Positions 1 to 9,228 are shown, counted from the first letter of the stretch. The stretch: DNA of 64,000 nt from Sulfuritalea sp. (GCA_023229545.1 JALNZB010000001.1:163960-227959), one strand, 5' to 3'. The notes: generated by a model not told the origin, from the sequence alone. Program-made: numbers and translations.

Positions 1-1
1 G

Positions 2-676
2 CCGTTCCGGTTTGTCGCCGCCCCCAGGGACGCGGGGCAAGTCCTGCCCGAGCTGCCGGGATTCGATCTGGACGCGGCGCTGGAACGGGTCGGCGGCAAC
101 CGCGCCCTGCTCGAAACTTTGCTGCTGAATTTTTCCGCGCAGTTCGGCCAAGCGGCGGACGAGATGGATGCGCTGATCCGGGCCGATCGCAAGGACGAAG
201 CGGCGGCGCGCGCCCACCAGATTGGAGGCTCCGCCGGCAATCTCGGCGCTGCCGCACTCCACGCGGCGGCGGAGCGCCTGGAGCGGGCGTTGCGAAAGAA
301 GACAGCGCCCCGCGCCCAGGAGGAATCCCGGGAGGAATTCAACGCCGCCCTGGCCCAGGTGCTGGAATCCATCGCCAGGATCGACGCGCCGTCCTCCTCC
401 GGGATTGTCGAGTTCGAGTGCGAGAAATGCCAATGGGCGCGGGGTGAGGAGTTGTTCAAGGGGCTGCGCGGGCTGCTGGAAAACAATGATTTCGTGCCGC
501 ATGAATTGATCGCGGAACTGGTGGCTGCCGTGAAATGCCAAACGCTGCACACAAAGTTGCAGGAACTGCAACGACAGGTCGACAACATCGACTATCGCCG
601 TGCGCTGGAAACGCTGGATAGTGTCACGTGTGTCGACAGCCACGATTTTGGCGGACAGCGAAATAATGCCGAGTGA
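2..676 (+). CDS. C-terminal part of a signalling protein ending in an HPt phosphotransfer domain (5' truncated by window edge)
   Basis: The reading frame is open from base 2, so the true start lies left of the window; the first internal start-like codon is a TTG at 119. The segment FDLDAALERVGGN is followed by a helical bundle with A-H-Q-I-G-G-S-A-G-N-L-G. This matches the HPt signature, whose histidine receives a phosphoryl group from a receiver domain. Such domains usually end hybrid histidine kinases or stand between a hybrid kinase and a response regulator. A helical C-terminal tail of unknown role follows. The stop overlaps the start of the next gene, a REC-kinase-REC protein, so one phosphorelay operon is likely. 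The N-terminal domains cannot be judged here. Confidence 0.8.
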   Translation, partial: PFRFVAAPRDAGQVLPELPGFDLDAALERVGGNRALLETLLLNFSAQFGQAADEMDALIRADRKDEAAARAHQIGGSAGNLGAAALHAAAERLERALRKKTAPRAQEESREEFNAALAQVLESIARIDAPSSSGIVEFECEKCQWARGEELFKGLRGLLENNDFVPHELIAELVAAVKCQTLHTKLQELQRQVDNIDYRRALETLDSVTCVDSHDFGGQRNNAE

Positions 677-2249
677 GAACTACCAGGCTTTGGTCCTGAT
701 CGTGGACGACGCGCCGACCAATATCCAGGTGCTGGCGGAAACCCTGCGCGCCGACTACCGGGTCAAGGTGGCGACCAGCGGCCAGGCGGCGCTGGACATC
801 GTCGACCGCGATCGGCCGGATCTCATCCTGCTCGATGTGATGATGGCGGGGATGGACGGCTACGAGGTCTGCCGCCGGCTCAAGGACAATCCCGACACCC
901 AGGGGATTCCGGTGATCTTCGTCACCGCCAGGAGCGAGGCTCAGGACGAGCAGCGGGGGCTCAGGCTGGGCGCGGTGGACTATATCTCCAAGCCCTTCCA
1001 TCCGGCGATTGTCAAGGCGCGCGTGCACAACCATGTCAACCTCGGGCTGACGGCGGCAGTGCTGCAAGAGCGTGAGGCGCAACTCAATCTATTGGTCGCG
1101 GACCTGGCCCAGGCCAAGGCGCAGGCGGAAATGGCCAGGGCGGAAGCCGAGCGGGCGAACGCCGCCAAGTCTCATTTCCTGGCTGCGGCGAGTCATGATT
1201 TGCGCCAGCCCCTCCATGCCATGGACATCTATGTCAGACTCATCGCCGCCGCCGTGCCCCCCGACAGCGCATGCCTCGTCGATAAGATGAAGCAGTGCTC
1301 GGGCGACTTGTCGATGCTGCTGAACGAATTGCTCGACCTGAGCAAACTGAACGCTGGAGCGCTTGAACCCAGGGTATCGGTTTTCCCCTTGGCCGCATTC
1401 CTCGACCAGATCGCGACCATCCATGAGCCGTCCGCCGAGCAGAAGGGACTGCTGTTCCGTGTCGCCCGGACCCGCCTCGTCGCCAGGACGGACAACCAGT
1501 TGTTGCGACAGTTGGTCGCCAACGCCGTTCGTTACACCGCGCGCGGCAGCGTCCTGCTCGGTGTCCGGCGCCGCGAGAGCAAGTTGTGGATCGAGGTGTG
1601 GGATACGGGCATCGGCATCCCCGCCGACAAGCGCGAGGAAATATTCGAGCCCTTTCGCCAGCTCGACAATCCCGCCCGCAATCTGGAACAGGGTAGCGGC
1701 CTCGGCCTGGCCCTGGTTCGGAGTCTGGCCAAGGTTCTCGGACTGCAAATCAGGGTGGCGAGCCGGGTTGGGCGGGGCTCCCTGTTTGCCGTCGAAGTGC
1801 CCCGTGGTACGGTGGTCGCCGCTGGCGGTGTTACCGAGCGCCGAATCGCGCCGGAACGGCGGCGGCGTCGCCTGCGCGTGGCGCTGGTCGAGGACCATGC
1901 TTTCGTGCGCGAAGCCATGACGCGGGGTCTTATGCTGCTGGGGCATGAAGTGGTGGCGGCAGCGGATGTCGTCGAGTTGCTGGCGGGACTGGACGGCCTC
2001 GCACCGGATATTATCGTTGCCGACTACCGGCTGAAGGGAGGCAGCATCGGCAGCGATGCCATCGCCATGGTGCGCAAGTGCTATGGCGACCGCATCGGCG
2101 CCGTCGTTGTCACCGGCGAGACCGATCCTGATGTCGTCAGAAGCATCACGGACAGCGGACTGCGCATATTGCAAAAGCCCGTGCAACTCGACGCATTGGA
2201 AGTCTTCCTGAATGAGTTCGGCGTGGATAGTCAGCCGGAAGCGGCGTAG
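666..2249 (+). CDS. hybrid histidine kinase, REC-HisKA-HATPase-REC
   Basis: About 527 residues from ATG 666; an earlier GTG at 600 would overlap the upstream gene by 77 bases. The order is receiver (about 8-125, phospho-acceptor Asp in LILLDVMMAGMDG, Lys in SKPFHP), coiled linker (140-170), HisKA with H box SHDLRQPLH, HATPase with N box NAVRY, G1 DTGIGIP and G2 GSGLGLALV, and a second, more diverged receiver (about 400-515, Asp in IIVADYRL). No transmembrane segment is seen, so it is probably cytoplasmic and takes its input through the N-terminal receiver. The upstream HPt protein and downstream REC-GGDEF cyclase suggest a relay that ends in c-di-GMP. The first receiver is nearly identical in DNA to that of the next gene. 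Confidence 0.92.
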   Translation: MPSENYQALVLIVDDAPTNIQVLAETLRADYRVKVATSGQAALDIVDRDRPDLILLDVMMAGMDGYEVCRRLKDNPDTQGIPVIFVTARSEAQDEQRGLRLGAVDYISKPFHPAIVKARVHNHVNLGLTAAVLQEREAQLNLLVADLAQAKAQAEMARAEAERANAAKSHFLAAASHDLRQPLHAMDIYVRLIAAAVPPDSACLVDKMKQCSGDLSMLLNELLDLSKLNAGALEPRVSVFPLAAFLDQIATIHEPSAEQKGLLFRVARTRLVARTDNQLLRQLVANAVRYTARGSVLLGVRRRESKLWIEVWDTGIGIPADKREEIFEPFRQLDNPARNLEQGSGLGLALVRSLAKVLGLQIRVASRVGRGSLFAVEVPRGTVVAAGGVTERRIAPERRRRRLRVALVEDHAFVREAMTRGLMLLGHEVVAAADVVELLAGLDGLAPDIIVADYRLKGGSIGSDAIAMVRKCYGDRIGAVVVTGETDPDVVRSITDSGLRILQKPVQLDALEVFLNEFGVDSQPEAA

Positions 2250-2256
2250 ATTCCAG

Positions 2257-3186
2257 ATGGACGGAAAAATGCAGAATGACAACAACAAGCCGCTGGTCCT
2301 GATCGTGGACGACACGCCGACCAATATCCAGGTGCTGGCGGAAACCCTGCGCGCCGACTATCGGGTCAAGGTGGCGACCAGCGGCCAGGCGGCGCTGGAC
2401 ATTGTCGGTCGGGAAGGCGGCAAGCCGGATCTCATCCTGCTCGACGTGATGATGGCGGGGATGGACGGCTACGAGGTCTGCCGCCGGCTCAAGGACAATC
2501 CAGACACCCACGGGATTCCGGTGATCTTCGTCACCGCCAAGAACGATGCGCAGGACGAGGAACGCGGTCTCAGGCTGGGCGCCATGGACTATATCGCCAA
2601 GCCATTTCACCCGGCGATTGTCAAGGCGCGCGTGCAGAACCACATCAGCCTCAAGATGAAAACGGACTTGCTCGAATCGCTGGCGCTTATCGACGGCCTG
2701 ACGGGCATTCCCAACCGGCGGCGTCTCGACGAGACCCTGGATGCGGAATGGAAGCGTGGCTTGCGCAACGGCACGCCGCTGGCGGTGGCCATGGCGGACA
2801 TCGATTATTTCAAGGCTTACAACGACCATTATGGCCACGGCGGCGGGGATGAATGCCTGAAGGCGGTGGCGCGGGCGCTGTCGTCTTCCCTCGTCCGTCC
2901 GGCCGACATGATGGCCCGTTACGGCGGCGAGGAATTTGCCGCCGTCATGCCCGACACCGATGCGGCAGGAGCGAAGTTGTTGGCGCAACGCTGGTGCGAC
3001 AACGTGGCGGCGCTGGTTTTGCCTCACGCCTGTTCCAGTGCCGGTGGCCACGTTACGGTGAGCGTGGGTTACGCTTGCCAGGTACCGGAGGCGCCGCAGT
3101 CGCCGCAGATGCTTCTGGAAATGGCGGACAAAATGCTCTATCAGGCGAAAGAGCATGGCCGCAATCAGGTATGCGGTTCGCAGTAA
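2257..3186 (+). CDS. response regulator diguanylate cyclase (REC-GGDEF)
   Basis: About 309 residues. A receiver domain (about 8-130, Asp in LILLDVMMAGMDG, Lys in AKPFHP) is joined to a GGDEF domain starting LTGIPNRRRLDE. The active-site motif is GGEEF in MARYGGEEF, and RPAD lies five residues before it, giving an intact inhibitory I-site RxxD. The protein should make c-di-GMP from two GTP when its receiver is phosphorylated, with product feedback. ATG 2257 is chosen; a second ATG at 2269 is also possible. It begins 7 bases after the hybrid kinase stop, so it is probably the output of that relay. A PilZ protein at 6.9-7.3 kb is a possible c-di-GMP receptor. Confidence 0.93.
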   Translation: MDGKMQNDNNKPLVLIVDDTPTNIQVLAETLRADYRVKVATSGQAALDIVGREGGKPDLILLDVMMAGMDGYEVCRRLKDNPDTHGIPVIFVTAKNDAQDEERGLRLGAMDYIAKPFHPAIVKARVQNHISLKMKTDLLESLALIDGLTGIPNRRRLDETLDAEWKRGLRNGTPLAVAMADIDYFKAYNDHYGHGGGDECLKAVARALSSSLVRPADMMARYGGEEFAAVMPDTDAAGAKLLAQRWCDNVAALVLPHACSSAGGHVTVSVGYACQVPEAPQSPQMLLEMADKMLYQAKEHGRNQVCGSQ

Positions 3187-3208
3187 AGCCACGCTGGCCT
3201 GAACCGGC

Positions 3209-3970
3209 TTGAGACAGGCAGAGTCACCGCTGCGACAGGCGCTGGTCGCGCAGACGCTCGGCGCAATGCTGGCGGCGGGGCTGATTTGGCTGCTCCCCGT
3301 CCTGCTTGCGCCGCCGTTGACCATGGCCATGGTGCAGGGACTATGCGCCGCGTTGATCAGTCACCTGCGGCGCGGCCCGGTCTGGTGGCTGCCGATTCAT
3401 CTCGGTTTCATGCCGCTGGCGGTGCTGGCCCTGGGACTCGGCCTGCCGTCCTGGGTCTGGCTGGCGGGCTTCGCATTGCTGCTGCTGACGTTCTGGCGCA
3501 CCGACCGCAGCCGGGTGCCGCTTTACCTGACCAACACTTTGGCCAGCGCGGTTCTCGCCGGGCTGCTACCCGCCCAGCCGGTTGCCGTGATCGATCTTGG
3601 CTGCGGCGACGGCGGCCTGCTGCGGCGTCTGGCGCGGGCGCGTCCCGATTGCCGTTTTGTCGGCTTCGAGCATGCGCCGCTGCCCTGGGTCTGGGCCTGG
3701 CTGTCTTGTCACCGCCTGGCCAATGTCGAGATTCGCTTCGGTGACTTCTGGTCCCACCCATTGGGCGACTACGCGCTGGTCTACGCCTTTCTCTCGCCAG
3801 TCCCCATGCCACGGCTGTGGGACAAGGCCAAAGCCGAGATGAAGCCGGATGCCCTGCTGGTCAGCAACAGCTTCGCCATACCCGACATTCAGCCGGAAAG
3901 CACCGTCGAGGTGGCCGATGGCCGGCGCACCCGTCTCCACTGCTACCGACCGGGGGCTGAACCTGGTTGA
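3209..3970 (+). CDS. membrane-anchored class I SAM-dependent methyltransferase
   Basis: 253 residues from a TTG start. The N-terminal part has three to four hydrophobic segments (about 11-35, 37-50, 60-78, 82-95), followed by a soluble domain. That domain carries the SAM-binding glycine motif VIDLGCGDGG at about 127-136 and the acidic end of the next strand in FVGFEHAP. The fold is Rossmann-like; the substrate cannot be read from sequence. It starts 23 bases after the cyclase gene, so it may be cotranscribed with it. A shorter form starting further in would lose the membrane part, but the unbroken hydrophobic profile supports the long form. Confidence 0.75.
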   Translation: MRQAESPLRQALVAQTLGAMLAAGLIWLLPVLLAPPLTMAMVQGLCAALISHLRRGPVWWLPIHLGFMPLAVLALGLGLPSWVWLAGFALLLLTFWRTDRSRVPLYLTNTLASAVLAGLLPAQPVAVIDLGCGDGGLLRRLARARPDCRFVGFEHAPLPWVWAWLSCHRLANVEIRFGDFWSHPLGDYALVYAFLSPVPMPRLWDKAKAEMKPDALLVSNSFAIPDIQPESTVEVADGRRTRLHCYRPGAEPG

Positions 3971-3985
3971 ATATCCCTGGATACC

Positions 3986-4101
3986 GTCCCGGCCCGGAGG
4001 GACCGGGACATAAACGCGGCGATTGCCTCGCAATTTCAGCCATCGAAGGGACGGGCTATACCCAATAATCCCCATCAGACAGACCCCGGCTGCGGGCCGG
4101 G
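3986..4101. other. two hairpins in the gap before the ParA-like gene
   Basis: The 150-base gap 3971-4120 holds two GC-rich hairpins: GTCCCGG/CCGGGAC (3986-3992 with 4003-4009) and CCCGGC/GCCGGG near 4084-4100. Neither is followed by a T-run, so they are not canonical intrinsic terminators. A GGGGAG ribosome-binding site precedes ATG 4121. Confidence 0.4.
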
Positions 4102-4120
4102 ATCGACGGGGAGTTAGAAC

Positions 4121-4810
4121 ATGGCAGACATCATCTGCGTCATCGGCAACAAGGGCGGCACCGGCAAGACCACGATTTCCCACATGCTGTGCCAGGGCAT
4201 GGGCCTGCTCGGCCAACGCTCGGTCTGCGTTCTCACCGACAGTTGTCGCGAACCGCTGGACCCGTCCGGTCGCCGCTATCTGGTGGCCGATGCCCGCTCG
4301 CGCGAAGCGCTGACCAAGGTCACCGGCAAGATCCGCTCGCTCAAGTCATGGATGGGCGTCATCGACGGCGGCGGCAACCGCACCGAGATGGATCGCAGTC
4401 TCTACGGCGTCGCCGATCTGGTGCTGTTGCCGTTTCGCGATTCGCACGAGGATATCCGCACCGTGATACGCGATCTGGAAATGTTCCCGCGCGCCTATGC
4501 GATTCCGTCGCAGTGGCCGACCAATGTCTGGCAGCGCGAAGCGGCGGAGAAAACCGTCGATGAATTTCTTGCCCGTTTTCGCGACCGCATTCTTGCGCCG
4601 GTCGCCACGCTCTCCGCCAGCAAGCACCTGCTGCAGAAAACCATCCCCGGCAGCCTGCCCTCGCCGCTGGCCAACGCCAGCCGCGGCATCGCTCGTCAGG
4701 TGCTGGACCTGTTGCAGATATCCTTTGAAGATGTCGAAGACATGGGCGTGGAAGATACGTCCACCCGACCGACCAACGACCGCATTCCCGCCATGGCGAT
4801 GGCGGCCTGA
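4121..4810 (+). CDS. ParA/MinD-like P-loop ATPase
   Basis: 229 residues. The N-terminus ICVIGNKGGTGKTTIS is a deviant Walker A motif of the ParA/MinD/Mrp class, with the signature lysine (K of KGGTGKTT). Walker A' is less typical, since TDSCREP replaces the common DxDPQ. A switch region reads GVIDGGGNRTE. These ATPases form dynamic dimers on DNA or membrane and position cargo. No ParB partner is adjacent. A phaM-like gene lies 760 bases downstream past a convergent regulator, so a link to granule or nucleoid positioning is possible but unproven. Spacing from the upstream gene (150 bases) suggests its own promoter. Confidence 0.78.
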   Translation: MADIICVIGNKGGTGKTTISHMLCQGMGLLGQRSVCVLTDSCREPLDPSGRRYLVADARSREALTKVTGKIRSLKSWMGVIDGGGNRTEMDRSLYGVADLVLLPFRDSHEDIRTVIRDLEMFPRAYAIPSQWPTNVWQREAAEKTVDEFLARFRDRILAPVATLSASKHLLQKTIPGSLPSPLANASRGIARQVLDLLQISFEDVEDMGVEDTSTRPTNDRIPAMAMAA

Positions 4811-4819
4811 ACCCGGTCG

Positions 4820-5467
4820 TCAGTTGTAGCGCCGCTTGCGACTGACCATCAGGGCGGCTTCCGAGCGGTTGCTCACGCCCATGGCCTTCATGATGGCCGA
4901 GACATGGATTTTTACGGTACCTTCGGTCAGGCCGAGCAATTCGCTGATGCGCCGGTTGCTGCACCCTTCGGCCACCAGTTCGAGTACCCGCACCTGCGCG
5001 GCGGTCAGGCCGAAGCGCTGCCCCAGCGGCTTGCCCTTGCCCTCGCCCTGAGCGGATTCGCTGTTCTTTGTCAGCTTCCGCAGTTTGGGCGGCAGGTAGA
5101 TTTCGCCGGACAGCACCGCGCGCAGGGCATCCAGCAACTCGGTACTTGACCCCGATTTGGAAACGAATCCCGAAGCGCCGTCTTTCATTACGCGCGACAC
5201 GGTGTCGGCATCGTCCAGCGCGGACAGAATGACCACCGGCACCGTTGGGAAACGCCGCCGCACCAGCGGCAGAAAGGTCAGGCCCTTGGTTCCGGGCAGC
5301 ATCAGGTCGAGAATCATCATGTCGATGTCCTCGGTCTCCAGCACGCCGACGGCCTCGCCGGCATCCTTTACGCCAAAGGTCTGGGTTTCGGCGCCGAGAT
5401 TCTTCAGCGTCGCGAGCAATCCCTCGCGTACCAAAGCATGATCTTCCACCACCAATAGTCTGAGCAT
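4820..5467 (-). CDS. LuxR/NarL-type response regulator
   Basis: 215 residues. The receiver domain (about 2-120) has acidic pocket VVEDHALVREG, phospho-acceptor Asp in MMILDLMLPG and Lys in FVSKSG. A GerE/LuxR helix-turn-helix (about 150-213) has the typical pattern LTAAQVRVLELVAEGCSNRRISELLGLTEGTVKIHV, shown here only in outline by its ends LTAAQ and TVKIHV. It should bind DNA as a phosphorylated dimer. It converges on the ParA-like gene, whose stop is 10 bases away. No kinase gene is adjacent in the same operon, so its partner may be the hybrid kinases at the left end or one elsewhere. Confidence 0.93.
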   Translation of the reverse strand: MLRLLVVEDHALVREGLLATLKNLGAETQTFGVKDAGEAVGVLETEDIDMMILDLMLPGTKGLTFLPLVRRRFPTVPVVILSALDDADTVSRVMKDGASGFVSKSGSSTELLDALRAVLSGEIYLPPKLRKLTKNSESAQGEGKGKPLGQRFGLTAAQVRVLELVAEGCSNRRISELLGLTEGTVKIHVSAIMKAMGVSNRSEAALMVSRKRRYN

Positions 5468-5568
5468 TGCTTTCCCCTGCGAGCCTGTTGCTGAATATGA
5501 CAGCGGACAGTTTAGCGCGGAAGGCAGCCCTGCGGTAAGATCATCCGACTAGCCAGGGAGCAATCGCC

Positions 5569-5970
5569 ATGAGCACGACATCGTCCGATCCGATGGAGTT
5601 CCTGAAGTCCCTCTGGGGTACTGCCGGCATGCCGCTGCCCGGACTGGTGACGCCGACGCTGGATACCAACGAACTGGAAAAGCGCATTGCCGATCTCAAG
5701 GCGGTCGAGGGCTGGCTCAAGACCAATCTCGGCATGCTGCAAATGACCGTGCAGGGGCTTGAAATGCAGCGCGCGACCCTGGCCGCGATGCAGGCCATGA
5801 GCCAGTCGGCGGGCGGCTCCGAGGCCAACGCCAATCCGTTTGCCAACCCGACGCCATGGCCATGGAACTTCATGCAGGGCGCCGGCCCGGTCGCTGCCGC
5901 TGCGGATGCCGCAAGCACTCCGGCGGCGACCGATCAGGCTCCGCCGAAAAGGCGCGGCAAGGGCAAGTAA
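5569..5970 (+). CDS. phaM: PhaM-like PHA granule regulatory protein
   Basis: 133 residues. The N-terminal half contains D-P-x-E-F-x-x-x-L-W and TLDTNELEKRIADLKAVE followed by WLKTNLGMLQMTVQGLE, the conserved helical part of the PhaM family. The C-terminus is Ala/Pro-rich and ends in a basic tail (PPKRRGKGK). PhaM of Cupriavidus binds PHA synthase PhaC and DNA, activates the synthase and spreads granules over the nucleoid. The basic tail is the likely DNA-binding part. No phaC or phaB gene is in the window. ATG 5569 follows a CAGGGAG ribosome-binding site. The assignment rests on recognisable family motifs, not on context. Confidence 0.8.
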   Translation: MSTTSSDPMEFLKSLWGTAGMPLPGLVTPTLDTNELEKRIADLKAVEGWLKTNLGMLQMTVQGLEMQRATLAAMQAMSQSAGGSEANANPFANPTPWPWNFMQGAGPVAAAADAASTPAATDQAPPKRRGKGK

Positions 5971-5987
5971 CGCTTTGCGGGCCGGCG

Positions 5988-6893
5988 TCAGCGCAAGGCC
6001 AGCCACAAGGGCAGGCTCAGCATGCCGAGCAGGGTGCCGGCGGAGATCAGCCAGGCGACGCGCGCGCCGTCGCCGCCCATGCGCTGCGCCAGGATGTAGG
6101 CCGAGCTCGCCGTCGGTAGCGCGGCGAAGGCCAGCGCGATGTCGGCGTGGATGCCGGCCAGACCGAACCATCGGATCAGCAGCAGGGCCACGGCTGGCAT
6201 GGCAATCAGTTTGACCGCCAGCAGGTAGCCGGCGGCGGTGTGCGTCGCCGCACCGCCAGCGCCGACTATTCGCAGTCCGGCGCCGACCGCCAGCAGGCCG
6301 AGGACAATCGCCGCCTCGGCGAGACGCCCGAGAAAATGCAGCAGCATTGCGGGCGGCTGGAAACCCGCCAGATTCGCGGCAACGCCGGCCAGCGTCGCCA
6401 GGATCAGCGGGTTCTTCGCCAGTTCGCGCCACAGGCCGGCCTCGCCATGGCGCGCCAGCATCCACACCGCCGCGATATTCGCCGGCGGCACCATGAGTCC
6501 GACGACAATCGCCATGGCGGCAATGCCCGGTACGCCGTAGAGTGTTCCCGCGACCGCCAGGCCGATATAGGAATTGAAGCGAAACGCGCACTGGTATTGT
6601 GAGGCGAATGACATCGGCGAAATCGGCAAAAGCCGCGCGCCAAGCCCCAACAGCATGCCGCTCGCCATCGCCCCGGTCGCGACGCCGATCATCGGCGCTG
6701 CGGCCGACCAGTCGATGCGGGTTTTCACCAGCCCGCTGAACAACAGGGCCGGGAACAGAACGTAGTAGACCAGCTTCTCCAGACCGTTCCAGAAATGGTC
6801 GCCCAGATGCAGTGCTCGGCGCAGGCTGGCGCCGAGCAGGATCAGTGCAAAGTCGGGAAGGAGGGCAAGGGCGACGACGGACTCGGCATGCAT
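5988..6893 (-). CDS. auxin efflux carrier (AEC) family transporter
   Basis: 301 residues with about ten hydrophobic segments and the AEC layout of two bundles. Recognisable parts are FPALLFSGLVKTRI near the N-terminus, FRFNSYIGLAVAG, and LPTASSAYILAQRMGGD near the C-terminus, where family members have a conserved PTA-SAY-LA stretch. It should export a small anion across the inner membrane; the substrate is unknown. ATG 6893 is chosen because the upstream extension overlaps the PilZ gene. Residues IVGAGGAAT near position 210 are encoded by a copy of the 24-base dispersed repeat (6246-6269), placed between two membrane segments. Confidence 0.88.
   Translation of the reverse strand: MHAESVVALALLPDFALILLGASLRRALHLGDHFWNGLEKLVYYVLFPALLFSGLVKTRIDWSAAAPMIGVATGAMASGMLLGLGARLLPISPMSFASQYQCAFRFNSYIGLAVAGTLYGVPGIAAMAIVVGLMVPPANIAAVWMLARHGEAGLWRELAKNPLILATLAGVAANLAGFQPPAMLLHFLGRLAEAAIVLGLLAVGAGLRIVGAGGAATHTAAGYLLAVKLIAMPAVALLLIRWFGLAGIHADIALAFAALPTASSAYILAQRMGGDGARVAWLISAGTLLGMLSLPLWLALR
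6246..6269 (-). repeat. 24-base dispersed repeat, copy in AEC transporter gene
   Basis: It matches 21 of 24 bases of the consensus whose core is AAAGTCGGCGCTGG and whose end is ACGGCG. It is on the coding strand and is read as VGAGGAA. Confidence 0.75.
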
Positions 6894-6898
6894 CGCGC

Positions 6899-7267
6899 CT
6901 AGTCTTCGCGAACCAGGCTGCCGAACTCTCGATCGAGAATCGCCGGATCGCCGCTGTTGAGCTCCACCAGCCGGCGCAGGTGCATGATGCTGTCGAGATC
7001 GATGCTCTCGCAGCGCAGGCCGATGTGCAGTCCTTCCACGTGCATTACCCTGGTCGCCATGCTGATCGTGGTGCCCGGCGCGAGTTCCAGCGACAACTGA
7101 CATTCTTCGCCGGGTTTGCCGTGCCAGACATTGTCGGTTTCGAGCAGCGCGCCCTTCAGCGATATGTCCAGAAGTTGGGCGTAGGCAGGGCCGCCATCGG
7201 TGGTGATGCGCACCGGCGAATGAAACACGGCACGCCAGAAATTGCGGCGTTCAGCATCCTTTGTCAC
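6899..7267 (-). CDS. PilZ domain protein
   Basis: 122 residues from a GTG start, chosen because AAGGAG lies 8 bases upstream and the frame then covers exactly one PilZ domain. It reads ERRNFWRAVFHSPVRI (basic N-terminal part with an RxxxR-like element), then LLDISLKGALLE, close to the family's D-S-x-x-G motif, then a beta barrel ending in LELAPGTTISMATRVMHVEG. PilZ domains bind c-di-GMP through these two motifs. The protein has no other domain, so it acts through a partner. It overlaps the upstream small zinc-ribbon gene by 17 bases and is followed 5 bases later by the AEC gene: a three-gene operon. Confidence 0.85.
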   Translation of the reverse strand: MTKDAERRNFWRAVFHSPVRITTDGGPAYAQLLDISLKGALLETDNVWHGKPGEECQLSLELAPGTTISMATRVMHVEGLHIGLRCESIDLDSIMHLRRLVELNSGDPAILDREFGSLVRED

Positions 7268-7439
7268 GCGGAGTCTCCTTGGGCTGGTCAATAGTGGAAT
7301 CGGTGCCGGTGAAATACTCCCGCAGCGGACACAATGTACCCGGTTCGCAATTGTGCTCGCGAGCGCACCTGGCCTGGGTCTGGTCCAGCACCACCATCTG
7401 TCCACAGACCGGGCAGTGGTCAATCGGTGAATCGAACAT
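7251..7439 (-). CDS. small cysteine-rich (zinc-ribbon-like) protein
   Basis: 62 residues. ATG 7439 has a strong GGAGG 6 bases upstream. The sequence has CPVCGQ near the N-terminus, then C-A-R-E-H-N-C and C-P-L, which gives five to six cysteines able to bind a zinc ion. I do not recognise a named family. The 3' end overlaps the PilZ start by 17 bases, so the two are translationally coupled. The function is unknown. Confidence 0.65.
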   Translation of the reverse strand: MFDSPIDHCPVCGQMVVLDQTQARCAREHNCEPGTLCPLREYFTGTDSTIDQPKETPRDKGC

Positions 7440-7528
7440 GATGCACCTCCGCTTCCCTGACTTGGTTGGCATTCGCTTTTGATTATAGACGGGGTATTGG
7501 CGTCAATGCGCTCGGGTATCATCCGTGC

Positions 7529-8301
<773 letters not shown>

Positions 8302-8305
<4 letters not shown>

Positions 8306-8955
8306 ATGCTGAAGCGCTGCTGACGCTTTATCCGGTGCTGGCCAAATTGCCTGCCGGTCTGTTGCGGCGCGTCCGCGACACGCTGCAAACCCACTCGCTT
8401 GCCTCCGGCACCACGGTATTCGACGAACGCCAGCCGTGCCTGGGCTTTCCTTTCGTGCTTGGCGGCGCGATCCGCGTCGCCAAAGTCAGCGCCAGCGGTC
8501 GCGAACTGCCGCTGTATCGCGTGGTGGCGGGCGAAAGTTGCATCATCACCTCGAGTTGCCTGCTCGGGCATGCCGACTACAACGCGCGCGGCGTGACCGA
8601 GGGGCCGACGACGCTGGCGCTGCTGCCGCGCCCGTTGTTTGACGAGCTGCTGGCCGAGCCGGTGTTTCGCGACTTTGTCTTCGCACTGTTCTCCGAGCGC
8701 ATGGCCGAGTTGATGCAACTGGTGGAAGCGGTGGCATTTCACAAACTCGATCAACGCCTGGCGGCGCTGCTGCTGGGCAAGGGCCGCGTGGTGCATGCCA
8801 CGCACCAGCACTTGGCGGACGAACTGGGCAGCGTGCGCGAAATCGTCAGCCGGCTGCTGAAGGGCTTCGCCGAACAGGGCCTGGTGCAACTCGGTCGCGA
8901 GCAGGTGGAAGTGCTCGATGCCGCCGGCTTGCGCCGGGTGGCCTCTGTGACCTAG
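8302..8955 (+). CDS. Crp/Fnr family transcriptional regulator
   Basis: 217 residues. The N-terminal cyclic-nucleotide-binding fold (about 25-120) reads SLASGTTVFDERQPC and LPLYRVVAGESCIITSSCLL. The C-terminal winged helix (about 145-210) has THQHLADELGSVREIVSRLLKGF, the Crp-type recognition helix, described here by its ends THQHLAD and SRLLKGF. The four-cysteine N-terminal cluster of FNR is absent. Three cysteines near residues 45 and 80-86 could sense redox state. ATGA overlap with xthA. A DUF2892 gene follows, a pairing seen in sulfide- or metal-responsive loci, so sulfur stress is a possible signal (inference). Confidence 0.9.
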
Positions 8956-9024
8956 GTTACAGTCAGGCGTCGACGAAACTGGTGTAATGCACTCACTGTT
9001 GCATAACCCCAAAAGGAGAACACC

Positions 9025-9219
9025 ATGAAACTCAACGTTGGCGGCATCGACCGCGTACTGCGTATTACCGCGGGTCTTGGACTGATTGGCTGGGCGGCCA
9101 TGGGTGGCCCGGTGTGGGCGTGGATCGGCGTTGTGCCTCTGGCTACCGGTTCGATCGGTTTCTGCCCGTTTTATCCCTTGCTCGGCATGAACACCTGCCC
9201 GATGAAAAAGCAGGGTTGA
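9025..9219 (+). CDS. DUF2892 small inner-membrane protein
   Basis: 64 residues with AAAAGGAG upstream of ATG 9025. The sequence KLNVGGIDRVLRITAGL, two membrane segments, and the end CPFYPLLGMNTCP match the DUF2892 (YgaP-C-terminal type) family. These small proteins often accompany rhodaneses or Crp/Fnr regulators. They are thought to help thiol or cyanide/sulfide handling, but the function is not established. It probably depends on the preceding regulator. Confidence 0.85.
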   Translation: MKLNVGGIDRVLRITAGLGLIGWAAMGGPVWAWIGVVPLATGSIGFCPFYPLLGMNTCPMKKQG

Positions 9220-9228
9220 AGCGTCAGG

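Noticed and set aside
8945..8960. Palindrome-like GTGACCTAGGTTAC at the end of the Crp/Fnr gene
   Set aside because: It is imperfect and overlaps the stop codon; it has no clear regulatory target.
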